DNA from: Serratia ureilytica
GTDB taxonomy: Bacteria > Pseudomonadota > Gammaproteobacteria > Enterobacterales > Enterobacteriaceae
Assembly: GCF_013375155.1 (NCBI RefSeq)
Contig: NZ_JABXOF010000010.1
Coordinates: forward strand, 186,001 to 250,000
Length of the DNA stretch: 64,000 bases
Reading direction: 5' to 3'
Below the pieces are notes generated by a model. The model was not told the DNA's origin. It searched no databases and was given only the letters and a program-made list of their open reading frames with translations. The position numbers and the translations under genes are program-made. Shown here one piece after another: positions 32,905-43,224 of the stretch. The number at the start of each line of letters is the position of its first letter. Position 1 is the stretch's first letter.

Positions 32905-34341
32905 TTGACGGACCTGATGAATTTTATAAACAACATTTTGTGGGGGTCGGTGCTGATTTATCTGCTGCTCGGCACCGGCATTTACTTCACGCTGCGCACC
33001 CGTTTTATCCAGCTCCGCCACTTTAGCCACATGTTCTCGGTGTTGAAAAACAGCAATAAAAGCGACAGCGCCGGCATCTCCTCTTTCCAGGCGCTGTGTA
33101 CCACGCTGGCGGCGCGCGTCGGCACCGGCAACCTGACCGGCGTCGCCATTGCCCTCACCGCCGGCGGCCCCGGCGCCATCTTCTGGATGTGGGTGGTGGC
33201 GTTTATCGGCATGGCCACGTCATTTGTGGAAAGCTCGCTGGCTCAGCTCTACAAAACCAAAGACGACAACGGCAACTACCGCGGCGGCCCGGCCTATTAC
33301 ATGGAAAAGGGACTCGGCATGCGCTGGATGGGCGTGCTGTTCTCCATTTTCCTGATCATCGCTTTCGGCCTGGTGTTCAACGCCGTACAGGCCAACTCCA
33401 TCGCGCAGGCCTCCGCCGTCGCCTTCCATTTACAGCCGCTGCACGTCGGTATTGGCCTGGTGCTGCTGAGCGGCGTGGTGATCTTCGGCGGCATCCGCTC
33501 CATCGCCAAAGTGGCCGAGCTGGTGGTGCCGCTGATGGCCGGCGCCTACCTGCTGCTGGCTCTCTGGGTGATTGGCCATAACATCGAGCACATGCCGGCG
33601 ATCCTGACGCTGATCTTCAAAAGCGCCTTTGGTCTGCAGGAAGCCGCGGCCGGCGCCGTCGGTTACGGTATCTCCCAGGCGATGACCCAGGGCGTGCAGC
33701 GCGGCCTGTTCTCCAATGAAGCCGGCATGGGATCGGCGCCCAACGCGGCGGCGTCCGCCTCGCCTTATCCGCCGCATCCCGCTTCACAGGGCTACGTGCA
33801 GATGCTCGGGGTATTTATCGACACCATCGTCATCTGCAGCGCCACCGCGGCGATCATCCTCTCTTCCGGCATTCTCGATCAGCCGACCGACAGCATCAGC
33901 GGCATCGATCTGACCCAGCGCGCGCTGTCGACCGCCGTCGGCAGCTGGGGGACTCCGTTCGTCGCCATCGCCATCTTCTTCTTCGCCTTTACGTCGATCA
34001 TCGCCAACTACGCCTATGCCGAGAGCAACCTGGTGTTCCTCGAGCACAACCACCCAGGCGGCCTGTTGATTTTCCGCTGCGTGGCGCTGGGCATGGTGAT
34101 GTTCGGCGCGCTGGCGGAGCTGCCGCTGGTGTGGAAAATGGCGGATACCTCCATGGCGCTGATGGCGATCACCAACCTGACGGCTATCTTGCTGCTGTCG
34201 CGGGTCGCGCTGAAGCTGGCCGACGACTACCATCGCCAGCGCCGCCTGGGCAAGCTGCCGACCTTCGACGCCAACCGTTATCCGGAGCTGAAATCGCAGC
34301 TGGAGCCGGGCGTGTGGGACGGCAAGCAGCCACCGCGCTGA
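32905..34341 (+). CDS. Sodium:alanine/glycine symporter (AGCS family)
   Basis: An inner-membrane amino-acid carrier, orthologous in position and sequence to E. coli yaaJ. About 11 membrane segments are visible. Family marks are TTLAARVGTGNLTGVAIALTAGGPGAIFWMW and GLFSNEAGMGSAPNAAASA. The start is a TTG (32905-32907) preceded by GGAGGAGGG, giving M-TDLMNFINNILWGS and 478 residues (E. coli 476); an ATG four codons on and an ATG 45 bases upstream are the alternatives. The probable substrate is alanine or glycine. It is on the opposite strand to talB and precedes yaaA. Confidence 0.9.
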   Translation: MTDLMNFINNILWGSVLIYLLLGTGIYFTLRTRFIQLRHFSHMFSVLKNSNKSDSAGISSFQALCTTLAARVGTGNLTGVAIALTAGGPGAIFWMWVVAFIGMATSFVESSLAQLYKTKDDNGNYRGGPAYYMEKGLGMRWMGVLFSIFLIIAFGLVFNAVQANSIAQASAVAFHLQPLHVGIGLVLLSGVVIFGGIRSIAKVAELVVPLMAGAYLLLALWVIGHNIEHMPAILTLIFKSAFGLQEAAAGAVGYGISQAMTQGVQRGLFSNEAGMGSAPNAAASASPYPPHPASQGYVQMLGVFIDTIVICSATAAIILSSGILDQPTDSISGIDLTQRALSTAVGSWGTPFVAIAIFFFAFTSIIANYAYAESNLVFLEHNHPGGLLIFRCVALGMVMFGALAELPLVWKMADTSMALMAITNLTAILLLSRVALKLADDYHRQRRLGKLPTFDANRYPELKSQLEPGVWDGKQPPR

Positions 34342-34446
34342 GAATTCCGGGGCGCGTGCGATGCGCGCCCCGCCTATTGGACCGATAGCCCCTTTTTCCC
34401 GCGCTTTTTGCTACAGTATGCGCACTTGGATAAACAGGATCTGGCC

Positions 34447-35223
34447 ATGCTCGTTATTATTTCACCTGCAAAAACGCTCGATTACGACAGCCCGCTGGCG
34501 ACAAAACGCTTCACGCAGCCCGAACTGCTGAGTAAGTCTAAGCAGCTTATCAACATTTGCCGCGAGCTGACGCCGGCGCAAATCGCCAGCCTGATGAGCA
34601 TCAGCGACAAGCTGGCCGGGCTGAATGCCGCGCGCTTTAGCGAATGGCAACCGACATTTACCCCGGACAACGCCCGTCAGGCGCTGCTGGCGTTCAAGGG
34701 CGACGTCTACACCGGCCTGCAGGCGCAGGACTTCAACGAAGCCGATTTCGACTTCGCCCAGCAGCATCTGCGCATGCTGTCCGGCCTGTATGGCGTACTG
34801 CGCCCGCTCGATCTGATGATGCCGTACCGGCTGGAGATGGGCATCAAGCTGGAAAACCCGAAGGGCAAAGATCTGTACAGCTTCTGGGGCGATCAGATCA
34901 CCAAAAAGCTCAACGAAGCGCTGGAGCAACAGGGCGACGACGTGGTGGTCAACCTGGCGTCAGACGAGTATTTCAAAGCGGTGAAGCCGGCCAAGCTGCA
35001 CGGCTCGCTGATCAAACCGGTGTTCCTCGACGAGAAGAACGGCAAGTTCAAGGTCATCAGCTTCTACGCCAAGAAAGCGCGCGGGTTGATGAGCCGCTTT
35101 ATCATCAAAAACCGCCTGACGCGCAGCGAGCAGCTGGCGGACTTCAACCTGGAAGGCTACGCCTTCGACGAAGCCGCCTCGCAAGGCAATGAACTGGTGT
35201 TCAAACGCCCGGAGCAGGCATAA
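34447..35223 (+). CDS. yaaA: YaaA peroxide-stress protein (DUF328)
   Basis: A 258-residue protein of the UPF0246 family. In E. coli it lowers free intracellular iron during hydrogen-peroxide stress and belongs to the OxyR regulon (established knowledge). It begins [23 protein letters not shown] and has [23 protein letters not shown] and [17 protein letters not shown], all conserved; the length is identical to E. coli. Convergent with thrC, sharing a hairpin. Confidence 0.98.
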   Translation: MLVIISPAKTLDYDSPLATKRFTQPELLSKSKQLINICRELTPAQIASLMSISDKLAGLNAARFSEWQPTFTPDNARQALLAFKGDVYTGLQAQDFNEADFDFAQQHLRMLSGLYGVLRPLDLMMPYRLEMGIKLENPKGKDLYSFWGDQITKKLNEALEQQGDDVVVNLASDEYFKAVKPAKLHGSLIKPVFLDEKNGKFKVISFYAKKARGLMSRFIIKNRLTRSEQLADFNLEGYAFDEAASQGNELVFKRPEQA

Positions 35224-35249
35224 AAAAAAGCCGTCGCAAGACGGCTTTT
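35222..35249. terminator. Bidirectional terminator between yaaA and thrC
   Basis: AAGCCGTC pairs with GACGGCTT over a 4-base loop (35229-35247). Four T follow on the plus strand, and eight T on the minus strand serve thrC. Confidence 0.88.
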
Positions 35250-35270
35250 CGCATTTTACCCTGCCGAACT

Positions 35271-36560
35271 TCAGGCCGGCAGCCCCATCAGGAACTTGCG
35301 CAGCTCGCCGAAGTTGGCCGGCAGCGTGTGCGACAGCAGCGGCAGCTCAGCCCGCAGCGCCAGCGCTTTCGGCAACGGCAGCTCCTGGCCGAGTATCGCT
35401 TCCACACTCTCTTTAAACTTGGCCGGATGCGCGGTGCCGAGGAACAGGCCGAACTCCCCTTCCTGCAATTGGTCACGCAGCGCACGGTAGGCGATGGCCG
35501 CGTGCGGTTCGGAGATATAGCCCAGCTCGGCCAGCTCACGCATCGTGTCTTTGGTGGTCTCGTCGCTGACCGCCGCGTGACCCAGCTCCTTCAACTGCCA
35601 GACCTTGCGACGGAACAGCTCTTCCACGCGCGGCCAGTTGTTCGGCTGGCTGACGTCCATGGCGTTGGACAGCGTCGCGACCGTAGCGTGCGGCTGCCAC
35701 TGGCCGCTGGTCAGGAAGCGCGGCACGGTGTCGTTGGCGTTGGTGGCGGCGATGAAGCGCTTTACCGGCAGGCCCAGCGATTTGGCCAGCAGCCCGGCGG
35801 TCAGATCGCCGAAGTTGCCGCTCGGCACCGAAATCACCAGTTGATTGCGCGCTTCCTGCGGCAGCTGCGCCACCGCTTCGAAGTAGTAGCAAATCTGCGC
35901 CAGTAAACGGCTGATGTTAATCGAGTTGGCCGAGTTCAGGTGCAGCGCGTCTTTCAATTCCTGATCGTCGAACGCCTGCTTCACCAGCGCCTGACAAGCA
36001 TCGAAGTCGCCGTCGATCGCCACGGTGTGAATGTTGCCGCCCAGGGTGCAGAACAGCTTTTCCTGCAGCGGGCTGATTTTGCCCTGCGGATACAGGATCA
36101 CCACCCGCACGTTTTTCAGGCCGTAGAAGGCGTGCGCCACGGCGGCGCCGGTGTCGCCTGAGGTGGCGGTCAGAATGGTCACCGGCTGCTCGCCGGCCAC
36201 TTCCGCCAGCATCTGCGCCATAAAGCGGCCGCCGAAGTCTTTGAACGCCAGCGTCGGGCCGTGGAACAGCTCCAGGCAGGAGACGTCATCGGTCACTTTC
36301 GCCACCGGCGCCGGGAACTCAAAGGCGGCCTGCACGCGTTTCTTCAGCGCCGCTTCCGGCACCTCTTCGCCGATAAAGGCCGACAGAATGCGGCTGCTGC
36401 GGGTGACAAAATCCTGCTCCAGCAGGTGGTCGATTTCGGTCAGTTCGAACTCCGGCAGCTCCAACGGGAAGAACAGCCCCTGTTGCTTGCCCAGGCCTTG
36501 TTTGATCGCCTGCGCGAAGCTGACCTGCTCGTTGTGATCCTTAAGGTTGTACAGTTTCAT
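35271..36560 (-). CDS. thrC: Threonine synthase
   Basis: PLP enzyme converting O-phosphohomoserine to threonine. The 429-residue protein (E. coli 428) has the PLP lysine in GPTLAFKDFGGRFMAQ and the phosphate-binding TATSGDTGAAVAHAFYG and SVPSGNFGDLTAGLLAKS motifs. The start is 3 bp after the thrB stop. Last gene of the threonine operon. Confidence 0.99.
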   Translation of the reverse strand: MKLYNLKDHNEQVSFAQAIKQGLGKQQGLFFPLELPEFELTEIDHLLEQDFVTRSSRILSAFIGEEVPEAALKKRVQAAFEFPAPVAKVTDDVSCLELFHGPTLAFKDFGGRFMAQMLAEVAGEQPVTILTATSGDTGAAVAHAFYGLKNVRVVILYPQGKISPLQEKLFCTLGGNIHTVAIDGDFDACQALVKQAFDDQELKDALHLNSANSINISRLLAQICYYFEAVAQLPQEARNQLVISVPSGNFGDLTAGLLAKSLGLPVKRFIAATNANDTVPRFLTSGQWQPHATVATLSNAMDVSQPNNWPRVEELFRRKVWQLKELGHAAVSDETTKDTMRELAELGYISEPHAAIAYRALRDQLQEGEFGLFLGTAHPAKFKESVEAILGQELPLPKALALRAELPLLSHTLPANFGELRKFLMGLPA

Positions 36561-36563
36561 GCG

Positions 36564-37493
36564 TTATCCCAGTAGTCGAGCGCCTGCGGTATCCAGACGG
36601 CAAATATGAACAAAACCTTCGTCGTTTTGCAGATAGTGTTGTTGCAGCCAGGCGGCCATGCGTTGCGCGGTGGCGCCGTCGTTGCAGACGGCGAACAGCG
36701 TCGGGCCAGAGCCGGAGATGCCGCAGGCCAACGCGCCGATCTCCTGCGCCGCCTTGCGCGCTTCGGCGAAGCCCGGCAGCAGCCGGGTGCGGTACGGTTC
36801 GGCGATCACGTCCTGCATCAATTTGGCGGCCAGCTGCGGCTGCCGGGTATGGCAGGCGTGAATAAAGCCGGCCAGATAGCGGCCATGGCTGATGCAATCC
36901 TGACGACGGTATTGCGCGGGTAAAATGGCGCGCGCTTCGGCGGTGGACACTTTGATGCCCGGATAGGCCATAACCCACAGCCAATCGTCAAAGCACGGCA
37001 CCTCCTGGCTGATAATGCCTTCTTCTTCCAGCATCAGCTGCAGGCCGCCCAAATAGCAAGGCGCCACGTTGTCATAATGCACGCTGCCGGAAATGCGCCC
37101 TTCCAGCTCGCCCATCAGGCTGAGCAGCGTCGTCTTATCCAACGGACGATCGCAGAATTCGTTCATCGCCATCAGCCCGGCGACCACCGAACAGGCGCTG
37201 GAACCCAGCCCCGATCCGATCGGCATGTTCTTTTCCAAACGCATCGCCACCGGCACTTCGCGGCCGATCTCCTGGCAGAAGCGCTCCCAGCATTGATAAA
37301 CGATGTTCTCTTTCGGCTCGGCCGGCAGCTTGCTGACGAAGCGCCCGGCATTCTGCAAACTGAACGTCTCGGCGGCTTCGACGCTGACACAGTCGCCCAG
37401 CAGCGTGCCGTCGATCGGCGAAACCGCCGCGCCCAGCACGTCGAAACCGACGCTGACGTTGCCGATCGAGGCCGGTGCATACACCTTAACCAT
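36564..37493 (-). CDS. thrB: Homoserine kinase
   Basis: Phosphorylates homoserine with ATP. The 309-residue GHMP kinase begins [23 protein letters not shown] and has the ATP loop [21 protein letters not shown] and the C-terminal [12 protein letters not shown]. The gap to thrA is a single base, so translation is coupled. Confidence 0.99.
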   Translation of the reverse strand: MVKVYAPASIGNVSVGFDVLGAAVSPIDGTLLGDCVSVEAAETFSLQNAGRFVSKLPAEPKENIVYQCWERFCQEIGREVPVAMRLEKNMPIGSGLGSSACSVVAGLMAMNEFCDRPLDKTTLLSLMGELEGRISGSVHYDNVAPCYLGGLQLMLEEEGIISQEVPCFDDWLWVMAYPGIKVSTAEARAILPAQYRRQDCISHGRYLAGFIHACHTRQPQLAAKLMQDVIAEPYRTRLLPGFAEARKAAQEIGALACGISGSGPTLFAVCNDGATAQRMAAWLQQHYLQNDEGFVHICRLDTAGARLLG

Positions 37494-37494
37494 A

Positions 37495-39954
37495 TTAAAC
37501 TCCCAACTTCCATGACAGTGTGCGCAGCAGATCGGCGAATACGCCCGCTGCAGTCACATCGTTACCGGCGCCGTAGCCGCGCAGCACCAGCGGCAACGGC
37601 TGATAGTAGCGGCTGTAGAAGGCCAGCGCGTTCTCGCCGTTCTTCACTTTATACAACGGATCGTTGCCGTCCACCGCCTCAATGCGCACCTTGCAGCGCC
37701 CTTCGTCGATCAGGCCGACATAGCGCAGCACCTTGCCTTGCTCGGCGGCGTTAGCCACGTTGCGCGCGAACTCTTTATCCAGCTCCGGCAACCGCGCCAG
37801 GAAGGTGTCCACGTCGCCCGACGCGTCGAAGGACGGCGGCAGCACCGGCTCGACCTCGATATCGCTCAGTTCCAGTTTATAACCGGCCTCGCGCGCCAGG
37901 ATCAGCAGCTTACGCGCCACATCCATCCCGGACAGATCGTCGCGCGGATCCGGCTCGGTGTAGCCGTTGGCCCGGGCCTGCAGGGTCGCCGCCGACAGCG
38001 ACAACCCTTCGTCCAGCTTGCCGAAGATAAAGGACAGCGAGCCGGACAGGATGCCGGAGAAACGTACCAGCTCATCGCCGGCGTTCAGCAGGTTTTGCAG
38101 GTTCTCAATCACCGGCAGACCGGCGCCGACGTTGGTGTCGTACAGGAACTTGCGGTGCGAACCGGCGGCGGCCGCGCGCAGCTGCTGATAATAGTTCATC
38201 GACGAGGTGTTGGCCTTTTTGTTCGGCGTCACCACATGGAAGCCGTCCGCCAGGAAGTCCACGTACTGATCGGCCACCGCCTGGCTGGAGGTACAGTCGA
38301 CGATCACCGGGTTCAGCAGGTGATATTCCTTCACCAGCCGGATCAGGCGGCCGAGATTGAACGGCTCCTGCGCGCCGGCCAGCGCGTCGCGCCAGCTGTC
38401 CAGCGCGATGCCGTGCACATTGGTCAGCATCACGCGCGAGTTGGCGATGCCGCACACCCGCAGATCGATATGTTTTTGCTTCAGCCACGGCTGCTGGCGA
38501 TAGATCTGCTCGATCAGCGCCCCGCCGACGCCGCCGACGCCGATGACGAACACTTCGATCACCTGATCGGTGTTGAACAGCATCTGGTGGCTGACGCGCA
38601 CGCCGGTGGTGGCGGAATCATTGCTGACCACCACCGAAATGGAACGTTCGGAAGACCCTTGGGCGATGGCAACGATATTGATGTTGGCGCGCGCCAGCGC
38701 GGAGAAGAAGCGTGCGGAAATGCCGCGCAGGGTGCGCATGCCGTCGCCAACCACCGAGATGATCGCCAGGCGTTCCATCACGTCCAGCGGATCCAGCACG
38801 CCGTCTTTCAGCTCCAGATAGAACTCCTCTTCCAGCGCGCGACGAGCGCGCTGCAGTTCACCCTGCGGCACGCAGAAGCTGATGCTGTATTCGGAAGAGG
38901 ATTGGGTGATCAGCACCACCGAAATGCCGGCGCGCGACATCACGGCGAAGACCCGTGCGGCCATGCCGACCATGCCTTTCATGCCCGGGCCGGAGACGTT
39001 GATCATCGCCATGTTGTTCAGGTTGGTGATGCCCTTCACCGGCATATCGGCATCGGTGCTGTCTTTGCCGATCAGCGTGCCGGGGGCCTGCGGGTTGGAG
39101 GTGTTTTTAATCAGGCAAGGGATTTGGAACTGGGCAATCGGAGTGATGGTGCGGGGGTGTAACACTTTGGCGCCGAAATAGGAAAGCTCCATCGCTTCCT
39201 GGTACGACATCGATTTCAGTAACCTGGCGTCCGGCACGGTGCGCGGATCGCAGGTATAAACGCCGTCGACGTCGGTCCAGATCTCGCAACAGTCGGCGCG
39301 CAGGCAGGCGGCCAGCACCGCGGCGGAATAGTCGGAGCCGTTGCGGCCCAGCACCACCAGCTCGCCCTTATCATTACCGGCGGTGAAACCGGCCATCAGC
39401 ACGATGTGATCGGCCGGGATCGCCGCGGCGGCGATGCGCAGCGTAGACTCGGCGATGTCCACGGTGGACTCCAGGTAGTGGCCCTGCGCCAGCAGTTTCT
39501 CCACCGGGTTAATCACCGTGACCGGATAGCCTTTGGCGCGGAACACCCCTTCCATGATGGCGATGGAGAGCTTTTCGCCACGGCAGATGATCGCCGCGTT
39601 CACGCTGTCCGGGCACTGCCCCAGCAGCGAGACGCCATGCAGCACCTGTTTGAGCTGCGCGAATTCCTGATCGACCACGCCTTTCAAACGATCGTATTCA
39701 AAGCCCGGCAGCGCCTGCGCCAGCCCGCTCAGCAGGTCGGCAAAGATCCGCTCGGCGTCGCTCATATTCGGCAGAATGTCCTGGCCCGCCACCGTTTTGT
39801 CGATCATCGCCACCAGATGGTTGGTGATCTTTGCGGGGGCGGACAAGACCGTGGCTACCTGTCCCTGACGCGCGTTACTCTCCATGATGTCGGCGACGCG
39901 CAGAAAACGTTCCGCATTCGCTACCGAGGTTCCGCCAAATTTCAGCACTCGCAT
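37495..39954 (-). CDS. thrA: Bifunctional aspartokinase I / homoserine dehydrogenase I
   Basis: First committed and third steps of threonine synthesis, feedback-inhibited by threonine. The 819-residue fusion has an aspartokinase domain (1-about 250: [44 protein letters not shown]), two ACT regulatory regions (about 310-450) and a homoserine dehydrogenase domain from about 465 ([35 protein letters not shown]). GGAGAG precedes the ATG. Same length as E. coli within a residue. Controlled by attenuation through thrL. Confidence 0.99.
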
Positions 39955-39979
39955 TTGTGATCTCTCCGAATTTAAGCCG

Positions 39980-40010
39980 AAAAAAAAGCCCGCACTGATT
40001 AGGTGCGGGC
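39980..40010 (-). terminator. Threonine operon attenuator
   Basis: GCCCGCAC (39988-39995) and its complement (40003-40010) form an 8-bp stem with a 7-base loop, followed by eight T on the minus strand, between thrL and thrA. This is the terminator of the leader; the upstream arms that form the antiterminator overlap the thrL end. Confidence 0.92.
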
Positions 40011-40034
40011 TTTTTTCTGTGTTTCCTGTGCGCG

Positions 40035-40103
40035 TCAGCCCGCCCCGTTACCTGTGGTATCGGTGGTGGTAATAATTGTGGTAGTCAGGCTGATATTGCG
40101 CAT
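40035..40103 (-). CDS. thrL: thr operon leader peptide
   Basis: A 22-residue leader peptide, [22 protein letters not shown], with eight threonine and three isoleucine codons. Ribosome stalling when threonyl- or isoleucyl-tRNA is scarce prevents the downstream terminator from forming, as in E. coli, whose leader ends in the same TTGNGAG. The isoleucine content is one lower than in E. coli, and an aspartate interrupts the threonine run. Confidence 0.93.
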
Positions 40104-40142
40104 GTTGTCTGTCTGTCTCATGAAATACTCTGTCCCCTCTAT

Positions 40143-40171
40143 TGGTTAAAGCAATCGCTATCCCAAGTCAA
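40143..40171 (-). promoter_or_regulatory. Promoter of the threonine operon
   Basis: On the minus strand TTGACT (40166-40171) is followed, about 15 bp on, by the block CTTTAACCAATAGAGG. This is nearly the same as the thr promoter of E. coli, where TTGACT precedes CTTTAACCAATATAGG at the same distance. The start codon of thrL lies about 40 bp downstream. Confidence 0.75.
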
Positions 40172-40315
40172 ACGATTTCTTATTTTTGCTTATTTTCCGT
40201 TCAGCGGCGGTAATGCGCGATGCAACAGGTGAAAAGCAAAATGACAGAACAAAAAAACAACCTAAAGCCGGTTTAATAGTGGATCACACTGAGTAACCGC
40301 CTGCTGGAGCCGCTA

Positions 40316-41005
40316 TCACTTGGCGAGTTTTTTTTCGATGTCGTGCAGCAGCGTATGCAGCATCGCCGTATCTCGCTGCGGCAACGCACCGAGGCGCTGG
40401 TGCAGCCAGTCGCGCAATTTTTGGTCATCGCCGACCTCCAATGCGTTCAACAAGGCATCTGCGCGGTGGCGCAGCGCCTTGAGCTGCCCTTCAGGCGCCG
40501 CAGCCTCCTGCGGCGCGGCGTTGACGCCCATCAGGCTCGCCAACTGGTAGCAGTACACCATCACCGCCTGGCCCAGATTGAGCGACGGATAATCCGCCTG
40601 CATCGGCACGCCGGTCAGCAAATCCGCCAGCGCCAGCTCTTCGTTGGTCAGGCCGGAATCCTCGCGGCCGAATACCAGCGCGGCCTGGCCGACCCACTGC
40701 TTACGCTCACTCAGCTGTTCCAGCAGCTCAGGCGGCGTGCAGTAGTAGTGAAAACGCGCGCGACTGCGGGCGGTGGTGGCGACGGTAAAATCCACATCCG
40801 CCAGCGCCTGTTCCAGCGTGGCGAACGTTTGCACGCCGTCGAGGATCTCGCCGGCCCCATGTGCCACCCAGCGCGCCGCCGGCTGCAGATGCGCCTCGCT
40901 GTCGACGATGCGCAACGAAGCGAAACCCATGGTTTTCATCGCGCGCGCCGCCGCGCCGACGTTTTCCGGCCGCGCCGGAGCCACTAGAACAATATGAAGC
41001 TGCAT
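40316..41005 (-). CDS. yjtD: SpoU/TrmH-family RNA methyltransferase YjtD (LasT)
   Basis: A 229-residue SPOUT-class methyltransferase. It starts MQLHIVLVAPARPENVGAAARAMKTMGF, the family N-terminus, and contains the knot motifs LVFGREDSGLTNEELALADLLTGVPM and YPSLNLGQAVMVYCYQLA. It is related to TrmJ, which 2'-O-methylates tRNA position 32; the target of YjtD itself is not established. An upstream in-frame start would add 32 unrelated residues and was rejected. As in E. coli it lies between thrL and arcA. Confidence 0.94.
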   Translation of the reverse strand: MQLHIVLVAPARPENVGAAARAMKTMGFASLRIVDSEAHLQPAARWVAHGAGEILDGVQTFATLEQALADVDFTVATTARSRARFHYYCTPPELLEQLSERKQWVGQAALVFGREDSGLTNEELALADLLTGVPMQADYPSLNLGQAVMVYCYQLASLMGVNAAPQEAAAPEGQLKALRHRADALLNALEVGDDQKLRDWLHQRLGALPQRDTAMLHTLLHDIEKKLAK

Positions 41006-41634
41006 CACTCTTCCACCGAAGGCGGGCCTGCGTTTTTGACGATAGCGCAGCGCCCGCATGTATTTACAATTGCGTAACAATAAACGCGTTAATAGCAACA
41101 AACAAGATTAAACGGCTCGTTGAGCTAATAAACCTGTCGTAATAGTCATTATTCATGCTTATGTTTTACTGCATTTATTTATCAATGAGTTAAAACAACG
41201 CAATGATCAATAAGCGAATAATTGTATCCTATCGGGCCGGATAATGCTGAATCGTTCACAGAATTTGAGGTTCTGTGACTTAAACTGGCATTTCTGTAAG
41301 TGTTTTTCACAAATCTGTTAACGTGCTACAATTGAATTTGATATATGTCAACAAAGCGTAGTTTTGTTGGGTGATGAATTCGGCACGCGCTGTTATATTG
41401 CTGTTAATGGGGTTAGGATATGCGCCGTTTTGGCACCCAAGGGGTTGTAGGGAACGGCATCCCCACCAGGCTAGCGATCTTGTTGACATGAGATGGAAAG
41501 TGCATCAAGAACGAGTTTACGTACTTTAGTCATTTGCTGAGAGGGAACGTGGCGCTATCTCTGCCCTCCTCTAAGAAAACAGAGACTTCTGTACTTCCTA
41601 TTTTCTATTTTGTTGGCAATTTTAGGTAGCAAAT
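41006..41634. other. Long regulatory region upstream of arcA
   Basis: A 629-bp gap without a believable protein gene. It is AT-richer than its surroundings. It contains an FNR-like site at 41338-41351, and the sequence after it would give an arcA mRNA leader of more than 200 nt. Long leaders with several start sites are known for E. coli arcA. Confidence 0.6.
41338..41351 (+). promoter_or_regulatory. FNR-like site upstream of arcA
   Basis: TTGAT-ATAT-GTCAA matches the FNR consensus TTGAT-N4-ATCAA except for one base. FNR activates arcA anaerobically in E. coli (established), so the site's placement about 280 bp before the start codon is credible. Confidence 0.6.
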
Positions 41635-42351
41635 ATGCAGACCCCGCACATTCTGATTGTCGAAGACGAGTTAGTCACTCGTAACACCCTGAAGAGCATT
41701 TTCGAGGCGGAAGGCTACATTGTTCATGAAGCCAATGATGGTGCAGAGATGCACAATATCCTGTCTGAAAATGATATCAATCTGGTCATCATGGACATCA
41801 ATCTGCCAGGCAAAAACGGCCTGCTGTTGGCGCGCGAACTGCGTGAACAGGCCAGCGTCGCCTTGATGTTCCTGACCGGCCGCGATAACGAGGTGGATAA
41901 AATCCTCGGCCTGGAAATCGGCGCCGACGATTACATCACCAAACCGTTCAACCCGCGTGAGCTGACCATCCGCGCGCGCAACCTGCTGTCGCGCACCATG
42001 AATCTGGGCAGCCTCGGCGAAGAGCGCCGCCTGGTCGAGAGCTACAAGTTCAACGGGTGGGAGCTGGACATCAACAGCCGCTCTTTGATCAGCCCGGCCG
42101 GCGAACAGTACAAGCTGCCGCGCAGCGAATTCCGCGCCATGCTGCACTTCTGCGAAAACCCGGGCAAGATCCAGTCCCGCGGCGAACTGCTGAAGAAGAT
42201 GACCGGCCGCGAGCTGAAACCGCATGACCGCACCGTGGACGTCACCATCCGTCGCATTCGCAAGCACTTCGAATCGACGCCGGACACGCCGGAAATCATC
42301 GCCACCATCCACGGCGAAGGCTACCGCTTCTGCGGCGATCTGGAAGAGTAA
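41635..42351 (+). CDS. arcA: Response regulator ArcA
   Basis: OmpR-family response regulator of the ArcB/ArcA system that represses aerobic respiratory genes when oxygen is low. The 238-residue protein has a receiver domain (1-115) with the acidic pair near D10-E12, the phosphorylation site D54 in [13 protein letters not shown] and K in [10 protein letters not shown], and a winged-helix DNA-binding domain (from about 135) ending [17 protein letters not shown]. Identical in length to E. coli. Monocistronic. Confidence 0.99.
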   Translation: MQTPHILIVEDELVTRNTLKSIFEAEGYIVHEANDGAEMHNILSENDINLVIMDINLPGKNGLLLARELREQASVALMFLTGRDNEVDKILGLEIGADDYITKPFNPRELTIRARNLLSRTMNLGSLGEERRLVESYKFNGWELDINSRSLISPAGEQYKLPRSEFRAMLHFCENPGKIQSRGELLKKMTGRELKPHDRTVDVTIRRIRKHFESTPDTPEIIATIHGEGYRFCGDLEE

Positions 42352-42372
42352 TTCCAGCCTGCCGTCATGAAA

Positions 42373-42404
42373 ACGGGGTTCAGCATGCTGAACCCCGTTT
42401 TTTT
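42373..42404. terminator. Terminator shared by arcA and creA
   Basis: A perfect 26-bp palindrome (42373-42398) followed by seven T on the plus strand, 21 bp past the arcA stop. The creA stop lies inside the T-run, so creA transcripts also meet this hairpin. Confidence 0.92.
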
Positions 42405-42882
42405 ATTTTGCCTCAGCCCACGGCATGATCGGCACCGCGCTCAGCGCATTCTTCGGCGAGCCGTCGATCACCTTGTCGGAGTAGCTCAGGTAGATCAGCG
42501 AATTGCGTTTGGCGTCGTAGAAGCGCACCACCTGCAGCTTCTTGAACACCAGCGACGTGCGTTTCTGGAACACCACATCGCCTTCCGCCTTGCCGTTTTT
42601 GATCTTGTCACTCAGCTCGATAGGCCCGACCTGCTGGCAGGAAATGGCCGCGTCGGCGGTATCTTCCGCCAGGCCCAGCCCGCCTTTGATGCCGCCGGTT
42701 TTGGCGCGGCTGATATAACAAGTTACATTTTTAACATCCGGATCGTCGAACGCTTCGACCACGATTTTGTGGTCCGGCCCCAACAATTTAAACACCGTAT
42801 CAACGGAACCCACTTGCTCCGCCTGTGCGCTTCCCACGGTTGCGCAAACCAAACCGAATAAAAATATCCAGCTTTTTTTCAT
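42403..42882 (-). CDS. creA: CreA family protein, periplasmic
   Basis: A 159-residue secreted protein of unknown molecular function. It has an N-terminal signal peptide ([21 protein letters not shown]) and the strongly conserved segment [32 protein letters not shown]. Two cysteines in the mature part (VTCYIS, ISCQQVG) may pair. In E. coli creA heads creABCD; here no creBCD follows, and the gene stands alone between arcA and rob. Confidence 0.95.
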   Translation of the reverse strand: MKKSWIFLFGLVCATVGSAQAEQVGSVDTVFKLLGPDHKIVVEAFDDPDVKNVTCYISRAKTGGIKGGLGLAEDTADAAISCQQVGPIELSDKIKNGKAEGDVVFQKRTSLVFKKLQVVRFYDAKRNSLIYLSYSDKVIDGSPKNALSAVPIMPWAEAK

Positions 42883-43224
42883 TTACTTAACTCCGATATA
42901 ACCTTGCCGCGAAAATGGGCTCGGCGATCACCATTATTTATGTCTAAGCTCACGGAATTGGGTTTTTACGGGTCCGCACCGTCCGTTTTAGCACAGAGCG
43001 TGACAAAAATCTTTGAGAGTCGCGGAGGAAAAAAATTGCTATGATGCGGCGTCGTTATTTCTTTGCGCCCACTACGGTGTACCCCAATCCAACTCTGGCG
43101 CGGCATGCGCAGCAGAGGCAAAGAGTGCAACCCATAATGGCTCATGGATCGGTCTGATAGCGCAGCACCAGCGTGACGAATCAACAGTTCGGGTTCCTAC
43201 CCCCAAGCTTTACGAGGAAGTTCT
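42883..43224. other. creA-rob divergent regulatory region
   Basis: A 342-bp gap. A TATGAT at 43040-43045 is the likely -10 of the rob promoter, which would give a leader of about 170 nt; the matching -35 is not clear. creA's promoter to the left is not placed. No gene is supported here. Confidence 0.45.

Noticed and set aside
42993..43015. Possible MarA/SoxS/Rob box upstream of rob
   Set aside because: Has a GCAC and an A-run but fails the spacing and RYY part of the consensus.
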